64,000 nt of DNA. Origin: an uncultured Flavobacteriaceae bacterium (GTDB taxonomy: Bacteria > Bacteroidota > Bacteroidia > Flavobacteriales > Flavobacteriaceae). The position numbers and the translations under genes were made by a program. Positions 55,373 to 62,532 of this stretch are shown here, in pieces. The stretch is taken from NCBI GenBank assembly GCA_947500385.1, contig CANMSA010000006.1, positions 225,153 through 289,152 on the forward strand, written 5' to 3'. The notes under the pieces are model-generated. The model was not told the origin of the DNA. It ran no database searches and saw only the letters and a program-made list of their open reading frames with translations. Position 1 is the stretch's first letter; every line of letters starts with the position of its first letter.

Positions 55373-55993
55373 ATGAAATATATAAGACGTTTTCAGAGAG
55401 AGCATGACCTAGAAATAGATGGGACAGTTGGAAAATATACTTTGCGTAAAATGCGAGATGTATTTGGTTTTAAAACTCCACAACAAATGGGGCATTTTCT
55501 TGGGCAAGTATCGCACGAAACAGGGCATTTCAAATACGGTTCTGAAAATCTAAACTATTCCGCGAAGCAATTACTCGTAACTTTCAGCAAATATTTCAAT
55601 AGAGAAAGTGCTTTAAGGTATGCCAACAAACCAGAGGATATTGCTAATAAAGTATATGCTAACAGATTAGGTAATGGAAACTCTGCAAGCGGTGATGGGT
55701 GGAAGTATAGGGGGCGAGGAGCAATCCAACTGACAGGTAAAACTAATTATATGCAATTCGCAAAATTTATAAATGATAGAGAAATATTATCCAACCCAGC
55801 AATTGTTGAAAAATTATACTATTGGGATGTAGCGATTTGGTTTTTTGACAAAAGAGGAATTTGGGAGCATACGGAAAAAGTGAATAAAAAAAATGTAATT
55901 GCAGTTACCAAACTCGTCAATGGTGGTTTAAATGGTTTAAAAAACAGATATAGACTTTCGAGACACTATTATGGCCTGGCAAAAAAAATATGA
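55373..55993 (+). CDS. GH19-like endolysin with partial peptidoglycan-binding domain
   Basis: 206 residues. The first 28 residues resemble the second half of a PG_binding_1 domain (FQREHDLEIDGTVGKYTLRKM). The rest is a GH19/phage-lysozyme-like domain: FLGQVSHETGHF with the catalytic Glu49, YRGRGAIQLTGKTNYMQF, and a terminal KLVNGGLNGLKNRY. No signal peptide, so export may need a holin-like route or it is cytoplasmic; it may be of phage or toxin origin. It lies 184 bp after the small exported protein and 25 bp before an aspartic protease-like gene. Confidence 0.75.
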   Translation: MKYIRRFQREHDLEIDGTVGKYTLRKMRDVFGFKTPQQMGHFLGQVSHETGHFKYGSENLNYSAKQLLVTFSKYFNRESALRYANKPEDIANKVYANRLGNGNSASGDGWKYRGRGAIQLTGKTNYMQFAKFINDREILSNPAIVEKLYYWDVAIWFFDKRGIWEHTEKVNKKNVIAVTKLVNGGLNGLKNRYRLSRHYYGLAKKI

Positions 55994-56018
55994 TCATAAT
56001 AAAATCTAATTAAAATCA

Positions 56019-56996
56019 ATGAGAAAGTATGTTTTACTAATAGTAGTATTTTTATTTCTATCAACAATTTTATTCTCACAAAAAAGCTCTTGTTTTGGAG
56101 AAAAAAGAGAACTAAAACTTGGTAAAACCACACCTTACACTAAAGTGGCTATCGATAAAACAGAGGGGTATTTTCTAGTTGATTTTGGTACAACAGGAAG
56201 TACTATCGACCCTAGTAATTTTATTAATGGACAACCAAAATTAGTATCCAACTCAGAGAATAAGTTTGATAACTTTATTTTTTATGGAAGTTGGGGAACT
56301 GTAAATCTAAACATTCAAGACCACTCAACGGTTACTGGATTAATCAACTTTAAACAAGCAGGAATAATTGGTACCGATTTTTTGTCCTTAAACATTTTTA
56401 CAATTGATTATGAAAATGAACTTTTATACCGAGCTAATAGAGATGATTTTTGTTCAAATAATGAGCTAGAAAAACTCGGATTCATAGCGGTATCCGCAAT
56501 TGGCTATTACTCAAATAATCCCGAAGAATTGAATAATAACTGTACATCCAATGTTCCGACTATTCCCATTAAGATTGGTAAAATAGCTGCCATAGCTCAA
56601 ATTGACACTGGGTTTGATGATGCACTACATAATAATTCTTTGAATATTAATGAAGCTTTTTTCAACTCAATGGTTGATGCAGGAATAAATTTGGTTGAGA
56701 ACCCAACGGCAAATTTGAATTTGAGTACTTGCGTAAAGGATATTAGTGAACAAGTTAAATCATATAAATTACCGAAAGGGATTAGTTTTTCTATAACCTC
56801 AATTGATGGTACTCCGATAATGCTGAAAGAGGATATTAATATTTTTTTAAAACAAACACCTCCAGAAGCTAAAAAGTGTGGTGGAATTGGTACGTGGAAA
56901 ATACCGGCAGGCCAAATCGGGGCATCCTTTCTATTAGATAGTAAAAAAGTCATTTTTGACCCATTTCAATCAAAAGTTTGGTTTTATACGAAATAA
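56019..56996 (+). CDS. Exported pepsin/retropepsin-like aspartic protease-like protein
   Basis: 325 residues with a signal peptide (cleavage after ILFS). Two lobes each have a strand-turn with Asp: VDFGTTGS (Asp55) and QIDTGFDD (Asp196), and a GTDFLSLNIFTIDY strand that resembles the lobe core of bacterial pepsin-like proteins; the C-terminus GASFLLDSKKVIFDPF repeats that pattern. Both lobes on one chain argue for a monomeric pepsin-like rather than dimeric retropepsin. The first motif has an inserted Phe (DFG in place of DTG), so activity is uncertain. Confidence 0.6.
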   Translation: MRKYVLLIVVFLFLSTILFSQKSSCFGEKRELKLGKTTPYTKVAIDKTEGYFLVDFGTTGSTIDPSNFINGQPKLVSNSENKFDNFIFYGSWGTVNLNIQDHSTVTGLINFKQAGIIGTDFLSLNIFTIDYENELLYRANRDDFCSNNELEKLGFIAVSAIGYYSNNPEELNNNCTSNVPTIPIKIGKIAAIAQIDTGFDDALHNNSLNINEAFFNSMVDAGINLVENPTANLNLSTCVKDISEQVKSYKLPKGISFSITSIDGTPIMLKEDINIFLKQTPPEAKKCGGIGTWKIPAGQIGASFLLDSKKVIFDPFQSKVWFYTK

Positions 56997-57165
56997 TACC
57001 AGTGCTTTCTTTACTAGAGTAATCCAGATTATTAGGCAGCATTTCCTACTTTAAATATGTCTTTTATCAAGCTTTTTCTATAAGGACAATGGAACACTTA
57101 TTTACTGACGGACAGCTTCTCGTAACTCATGTATTTGAAAACAGCTAAAAGGTTTTGCTTTTTTT

Positions 57166-57567
57166 GGCGTGGGCCAAGCCGCTGGAGATTGTGTTTAAAA
57201 TAAATTGTGATAACAATTTGATTTTAAAAAGCAATAAGCGTTGGCGCGCGGCAATTTTACATAACGACTAATTATGAGTACAGACGGAAGGTTTCTTAGC
57301 GGGTTTGCGGAATTTTGAAGTTGGGTAAAAATTTTATTCTGTTCGGAAAAGTTTCTCGTAGCGTAAATTAAAAAGGTTGATGACCCTGTTGGTAATTCTC
57401 TTAAAAGCTATAAACTTGAGGGATATTTTACATAATAGAATTATGACTTACGTTTTTCATTAAACCTTTAAGGTGTGTTAGCAGCCGCATCATCTTTCTT
57501 GATTATTGCTTCAGCCTCTGGCTAAACCAATAATACAAAATGTATCATAATGTTCTGCGTTATGTAA
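57166..57567 (+). repeat. Structured repeat, copy A
   Basis: Shares ordered blocks with copy B (61890-62188): a hairpin (35-nt core 57194-57228) that keeps base pairing while the loop-side bases differ; 23 identical nt at 57254-57276 (core TTTACATAACGACTAATTAT); GTTGATGACCCTGTTG; a second ATTTTACATAAT...ATTATGA block (57425-57445); and an inverted form (TATCATAAT...GTTATGTAA) at the end. Flanks the fifth signalling module on the left. Confidence 0.6.
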
Positions 57568-57637
57568 CTTGAGCTTTGGTAAAAAGCTTTTACCAAAGAC
57601 AAATCTTCTTTGATTTTTTTCTTCTTAAAAGTTTCTT

Positions 57638-57714
57638 TAAAAAAATGTAATGGAATACGCTTTGCCCTAAGCGACGATAGGAGCGAAGCGGGAATGTGTA
57701 TGGAATGGGAAAAC
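57638..57714 (+). repeat. Dispersed GGAGCGAAG repeat, copy 3
   Basis: A-tract, GTAATGGAATACGCTTTGC, CGATAGGAGCGAAGCGGG, AATGTGTATGGAATGG. The closest relative of copy 1 at 45.55 kb. Confidence 0.55.
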
Positions 57715-57718
57715 AATC

Positions 57719-58435
57719 TCAAAAATTTTCGAGATACTGCAAAACATTTTTCTTGTATGTTCTACTTATTGGAAGTGATTTTTTGCCAATTGTAATATAT
57801 TCATTAGTAAATGATTGCAGGTGTTGTATAGCGATGATATACGAACGATGAATTCTTAAAAATTGTTGTTTGGGGAGTTTTGCTTCAATGGTAGTTATAG
57901 TTTCTCTTGTAACAATTGTACTATTTTCTAGATGAATTTCTAAATAATCACTATAACTTTCAATATAGATAATAGCATCGTAATCAATTTTTATCATCTT
58001 ACGATTAGACCGAACAAACATGAAATCCGAAACTTCAACTCTCGAAGTATCAGTTTCCGTTAAGTTCCCATAAATATCAAAATACGTATCTAATGCTTTC
58101 TTTAAACGTTCAAAAGAAATAGGCTTTAACAAATAGTCAACTGCTTTGAGTTCAAAACCTTCTACAGCGTAGTCTCTATAGGCCGTAGTAAAAATGACTT
58201 TAATATTTTTATTAATTGATTTTGCAAATGAAATACCTGAAATTTCGGACATATTAATATCTAAAAAGACCAAATCAATAGTATGATTACTAATATGATT
58301 AAAGGCTTCAATCGCATTCGTACAACTCGCAACAACCTGAATGTTTTCGATTTTAGACAAATGCATTTCGATGATTTCTCTAGCGATTGCTTCATCATCT
58401 ACAATTAAGCAAGATATGTTCTTAGGTTTCGTCAT
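57719..58435 (-). CDS. LytTR-family response regulator (pair 5)
   Basis: 238 residues. Receiver with VDDEA, Asp59 (LVFLDINM) and Lys in YLLKPIS; LytTR domain about 140-236 with FLRIHRSYIIAIQHLQ and IGKKSLPISRTYKKN. Overlaps the kinase gene by 14 bp. AT-rich compared with pairs 1-4. Confidence 0.92.
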   Translation of the reverse strand: MTKPKNISCLIVDDEAIAREIIEMHLSKIENIQVVASCTNAIEAFNHISNHTIDLVFLDINMSEISGISFAKSINKNIKVIFTTAYRDYAVEGFELKAVDYLLKPISFERLKKALDTYFDIYGNLTETDTSRVEVSDFMFVRSNRKMIKIDYDAIIYIESYSDYLEIHLENSTIVTRETITTIEAKLPKQQFLRIHRSYIIAIQHLQSFTNEYITIGKKSLPISRTYKKNVLQYLENF

Positions 58436-59489
58436 TGCCTGTCGTTTTTAATAGTAATTCGACTTTAAAAGAATCTTCTGTATCAAGTATAGCTAATTTA
58501 TGTTTGCCAGGGTACAGTAATTCTAATCGCTTTTTAATATTTTCTAAACCAATACCTTGTCTTGAATTTGTGTTTTCTGAATTTGAGTTTTGTATGCTAA
58601 AATGAATACTATCGTTATAAGTTTTAATTTCAATTTCAATATTTAAAACAGCTTTATTTAGAGTGCCATGCTTAAAGCTGTTTTCAATAAAAGGGAGAAA
58701 AAGCATAGGAGCAATGGTGGTGTTTTTAGAATCTAATTGAATAGCTATTTGTACCTCTAGGGTATTGTTAAAACGCATTTTTTCTAAAGCGATATAATCT
58801 TTAATATGATTAATCTCTTCGGTAAGTAAAACAAGAGGCTTTTCAGTTTGATACAATAAATAATCTAGTAGATTAGAAAGTTTTAGAATCATATCCGGGG
58901 TTTGTCTTGCTTTCTTTAAAGCTAAACCATACATCGTGTTTAGTGTATTAAATAAAAAATGCGGGTGAATTTGCATTTTAAGGTACTTTAGTTCTTGTTC
59001 CTTTAATTTCAATTGCGCTTCTAAGATTTTTGCTGTCAGCGCGGCATTATTGTTTGATTGTTTAAGATTTAATTTTAATAATTTAAAAGCACTCACCACA
59101 ATAACAACCAAAGAAATAGTCGTAATGATAAAAACACTGTTCTTACTTAAAACAGTCATTTTTTCAAATTTAAAACCTGTTAAAAATGCTAATGCAAAAA
59201 AGATTGAAAAAATAGTGGTGACAATCAAAATGATTACCGTGTAAGTACTATATAATGCAAATAAAAAGTAACGTTTCTTAATTAAATAATCAGGTAGTAA
59301 TTTGTATATAGAAAAGTACGTAGCACCAATAGTCACAGGCATTAAAAAGAGTGAAAAGTAAACCACATTCATGTCAATAGTATTGCCTACTCCAAAAATA
59401 GAGGTGAAGAAAAATAAAATAAAACTCCAAAATAAACTATGTCGTAGTGTAAGTTTTAGAGCTTCTATTATTTGTGGCTTTAGCTTCAC
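58422..59489 (-). CDS. LytS-type sensor histidine kinase (pair 5)
   Basis: 355 residues. Four transmembrane helices (about 15-33, 42-60, 75-105, 118-138), then a coiled linker and the kinase domain with MQIHPHFLFNTLN (His177) and FIENSFKHG. It is divergent from the MotA-like/esterase operon starting at 59683, which is therefore the most likely output of this pair. Confidence 0.9.
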   Translation of the reverse strand: MKLKPQIIEALKLTLRHSLFWSFILFFFTSIFGVGNTIDMNVVYFSLFLMPVTIGATYFSIYKLLPDYLIKKRYFLFALYSTYTVIILIVTTIFSIFFALAFLTGFKFEKMTVLSKNSVFIITTISLVVIVVSAFKLLKLNLKQSNNNAALTAKILEAQLKLKEQELKYLKMQIHPHFLFNTLNTMYGLALKKARQTPDMILKLSNLLDYLLYQTEKPLVLLTEEINHIKDYIALEKMRFNNTLEVQIAIQLDSKNTTIAPMLFLPFIENSFKHGTLNKAVLNIEIEIKTYNDSIHFSIQNSNSENTNSRQGIGLENIKKRLELLYPGKHKLAILDTEDSFKVELLLKTTGNDET

Positions 59490-59645
59490 TCTTATTTAAT
59501 AATACTGCAATAATAAAGCATTTTAGGTCTTTGATGTTTTTTTGGAGATAAATAACAGGTTTAACCCTAGTTTTAACAAAAATGTAGAATCGCTTCTTAA
59601 AATGGTAGTTAGTCGCATAACTAATTTTTGAAGAGGATTCCATTT

Positions 59646-59653
59646 TAAGTTTG
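59646..59653 (+). promoter_or_regulatory. Bacteroidota -7 element of the MotA-like/esterase operon
   Basis: TAAGTTTG, a perfect TAnnTTTG, 29 bp before the ATG at 59683. TTTTTG ends at 59630, giving a short spacer of 15 bp, so the -33 match is imperfect. Confidence 0.45.
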
Positions 59654-59682
59654 AATAATTATAAATTTTAAAACTTTTAATT

Positions 59683-60048
59683 ATGAGATTATTATTTCAA
59701 GGCGGTCCAATGCAATATATCATTTTAGTGTTACTAATACTGTCATTATTTTTTATTGCAAAAGCTTTTTTAAGCAAAACTAAAGACGAAACACAATCAA
59801 AAAAAATGATTGGCTTAGCTATAGATTCAAGTTTATTAGCACTAGTTATTGGTTGTTTAGGGTCGCTATTAAGTATTATCGAACTATTTAATATGGCACA
59901 AGCGCTTGGTGAAATAAGACCTGATCTTTTCTCATCAAAATTAGGAATGTCGTTATCAACTATTTCTTTTGGCATGTTTGCATTTGTAATTGGGAGAATA
60001 GGAATTTTAATGTATAAATGGAGCTTAAAATCTGCACTTAATAAATAA
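59683..60048 (+). CDS. Small MotA/TolQ/ExbB-like membrane protein
   Basis: 121 residues with three hydrophobic helices (about 10-26, 42-65, 88-112). The central and last helices (LALVIGCLGSLLSIIELFNMAQALGEI and LSTISFGMFAFVIGRI) resemble the proton-channel helices of MotA/TolQ/ExbB proteins (PF01618), but the protein is about half their usual length. No ExbD/MotB partner is seen nearby. It is followed after 10 bp by the esterase gene, so they form an operon. Confidence 0.55.
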   Translation: MRLLFQGGPMQYIILVLLILSLFFIAKAFLSKTKDETQSKKMIGLAIDSSLLALVIGCLGSLLSIIELFNMAQALGEIRPDLFSSKLGMSLSTISFGMFAFVIGRIGILMYKWSLKSALNK

Positions 60049-60058
60049 TACAAAATCG

Positions 60059-61300
60059 ATGAAACTAAAATCACTTTACATAGTTGTGTTACTTGTACTA
60101 AGTTATACTACTACTAGAGCGCAATCAAAACATTTAATCACGATTGGTCAATCTGATAGTATAGATTCTAAGATTCTCCAAGAAAAGCGAAAAATTTGGG
60201 TTCAAGTTCCAGAAAGTGCAAAAGCAAAGACAAATCATCCAAATACCTATCCTGTAGTTTATGTATTAGATGGTGGCGTACATTTTTTATCTGTATGTTC
60301 TGTTATTAATCAATTAGCACCAGGTTCAGTTCCTGAAATGATTGTTGTCGGAATAGCAAATACAGCGAATAGGACTAGAGATCTTACGCCTACCAAAGTA
60401 AAAGAGGCACGTGGTGCTTCAGAATGGGTTAAAGAATCTGGTGGTGGTGAGCTTTTTACAGATTTCATAGCACAAGAATTAATACCATATATCGATAATA
60501 AATATCCTACTGCAAATAATAAAACATTTATAGGACACTCGTTTGGCGGATTATTAGTTGTGAACACCTTAATAAAGCGCCCTGAATTATTCACTAATTA
60601 TATTGCTGTTGACCCAAGTTTATGGTGGGATAATGAAGTGCTTACACAGGACATAGCAGCTAAATTAGCTAGTGAAAAATATAAAAAAAAATCATTATTT
60701 CTTTCTATTGCGAATCCTTTACCACCAGACACAGAGAAAGATATTGATGTATTATTAAAAGATAGGTCGATGAACACTGAGGGCTTACGAGCAATACATC
60801 GATTCTCAAAAAAAGTTTCAGAAGCTACCAATAGTTCCATAAATTTCAAGTATAAGTATTATGATAATGAAGATCATGGTACTATTCCGCTTATTTCTAC
60901 CTATGATGGAATGCGATTTCTATTCTCTTGGTATAAAATGAGCGGAAAACTTGTTGACATTATTAAAAACCCAAATACAACAGCCGAAGAACTAACAAAA
61001 GCTGTTAATACACGTTTTGATATGCTATCTAAACATTTAGGTTATCAAGTATATCCAGAAGAAGAATTGTTAAACAACTTGGGGTATATGTTTATGGCTA
61101 ATTCATCAGAAAAATCTTTCGGGTTCTTAAAAATGGCTATCAAATATTATCCAAAAAATGCAAATGGATATGATTCTATCTCCGATTATTATGAATCTCA
61201 AGATGATATTCAAAATGCTATTTTGTATTGCGAAAAAGCACTAGCAATAAGTGGTTCTGAGTATCATAGAAATAAATTAAAGAGATTGAAAAACGAATAA
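60059..61300 (+). CDS. Exported esterase-D-type hydrolase with C-terminal helical tail
   Basis: 413 residues with a signal peptide (cleavage after TRAQ). PF00756-like domain: YPVVYVLDGG, IVVGIANTANRTRDLTP, GHSFGG with Ser161, and DNEDHGTIPLIS with the catalytic His. Residues about 340-413 form TPR-like helices (KSFGFLKMAIKYYPKNANGY, IQNAILYCEKALAIS). The same domain plan is seen in the hydrolase next to LytS/LytR pair 1, which lacks the tail. Second gene of the operon divergent from pair 5. Confidence 0.85.
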   Translation: MKLKSLYIVVLLVLSYTTTRAQSKHLITIGQSDSIDSKILQEKRKIWVQVPESAKAKTNHPNTYPVVYVLDGGVHFLSVCSVINQLAPGSVPEMIVVGIANTANRTRDLTPTKVKEARGASEWVKESGGGELFTDFIAQELIPYIDNKYPTANNKTFIGHSFGGLLVVNTLIKRPELFTNYIAVDPSLWWDNEVLTQDIAAKLASEKYKKKSLFLSIANPLPPDTEKDIDVLLKDRSMNTEGLRAIHRFSKKVSEATNSSINFKYKYYDNEDHGTIPLISTYDGMRFLFSWYKMSGKLVDIIKNPNTTAEELTKAVNTRFDMLSKHLGYQVYPEEELLNNLGYMFMANSSEKSFGFLKMAIKYYPKNANGYDSISDYYESQDDIQNAILYCEKALAISGSEYHRNKLKRLKNE

Positions 61301-61747
61301 AAGGCTTGAATAGAAAATCTATAATACTACAAGATTAAACTTGGCCTAAGAGAATTTTGGCAAAACAATAGGCAAGGGGAGCAGCCATATTTTAGGCGCG
61401 AGAAAATAGATGCGACTGCCTTGTCTGTATGTCTGTAATAAAGTTGCTAACAAACTAGGGCCAGCGGGCATCATCTCGCGCCAAGCTAAAAATATACTTT
61501 GGGTACATTTTCTTAACGCTTAGCCGTCTGTACGCCTTGATTTTGTGTTTCTCAGCCACATCATCTCGCTCAAAGTATACTTTGCCGTATCAAGAAAAAA
61601 AGAAAAGAGACTTCTTTCAACTACGCACCGGTGAATGCCAAGGCTACATCTGGCCCAAAATTTCAGAGATACTTAATCTCTAAAATTTATGTCCTATTTT
61701 ACATAATGTTAGAAGTACTTAAAGAAAAGATTCAAACAAGACGAGAG

Positions 61748-61820
61748 GTTAGCAAGGGCTAAGAATTTTGCTCGCAGAGAAAATTTTAGCTGTTGCGGCA
61801 AGCTAACGAGAATGCTCTAG
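61748..61820 (+). repeat. GTTAGC...GCTAAC inverted repeat
   Basis: GTTAGC is paired with GCTAAC about 60 bp on, with the inner AAAATTTTAGC pairing with GCTAAGAATTTT. It lies just left of structured repeat copy B. The outer boxes loosely resemble integron attC ends but do not match the consensus. Confidence 0.3.
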
Positions 61821-61889
61821 AAAAAAATCTTGCATACATTTCCTCGAATATCAAAATTTTGAATAAACCTAAAAGGCTAGCTTTTAAAT

Positions 61890-62188
61890 GGCGTTGGCAA
61901 GCGATGGCAAATTGTGTTTAAAATAAATTGCCTGAGCAATTTGATTTTAAAAAGCAATCGAGCGCTTGGTAGCGGCTATTTTACATAACGACTAATTATG
62001 GGACAAATGAAAATATGCGTCGCAGACACCGCTTAAAAAAGTTTGATGACCCTGTTGTGAATTTTAATTGATTCTCAGAGGGTTAAGGGATATTTTACAT
62101 AATATAGAATTATGAATTACAACTAAGATGCTGACCCTAAATTACTTACGTTTATTTTTGTATCATAATTTATATTATGTAAAATAGA
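61890..62188 (+). repeat. Structured repeat, copy B
   Basis: Same block order as copy A: hairpin core at 61917-61951 with compensatory differences, 23 identical nt at 61978-62000, GTTTGATGACCCTGTTG, a second TTTTACATAAT...ATTATGA block (62091-62115), and the inverted form at 62162-62187, which makes the last two blocks a perfect-looking inverted repeat. Flanks the fifth signalling module on the right. Confidence 0.6.
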
Positions 62189-62532
62189 ATATGTTAGCAT
62201 ATGACTTCATTCCATAATAAATACTGGCAGGGTAATTGCTAGCAGCTTGTTTATGGGGCTTCCCGATTGAATGGACACTTTTCGCACGTTTGAGGTCACT
62301 CGGCCATAATGCAGATGGTATTAAGACTCCAAAATTATCTAATATCCAGAAAAAGAATTAATACGACAGCTCCATTGGGGGTATATGTACCCTTTTGGAT
62401 ACATTCTTATATAATGCCTCCTTTCTGTATGTGGGAATCCCCCTGAAAATATGCGGACACCTTGGAAAAGATGCCATATAGGCTATCGGGGAAGCTAAGG
62501 GAATCAAGGACCAAAATATTTTATAGGATACG

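Larger units (their letters stand above)
56997..57718. other. 722-bp region with structured repeat copy A and dispersed repeat
   Basis: No gene. Contains structured repeat copy A (57166-57567) and a GGAGCGAAG-family copy (57638-57714) ending 5 bp before the 3' end of the LytTR gene. A short piece at 57090 (GGACAATGGAACACTTATTT) resembles the 53.5-kb repeat. Confidence 0.5.
61301..62532. other. 1.23-kb non-coding region with structured repeat copy B
   Basis: No intact gene. Visible structure: an inverted repeat GGCGCGAGA (61394-61402) / TCTCGCGCC (about 61470-61478); a GTTAGC...GCTAAC hairpin (about 61748-61820); structured repeat copy B (61890-62188); and a coding-like stretch with two in-frame TAG stops directly ahead of the repeat-protein gene. 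Confidence 0.5.
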
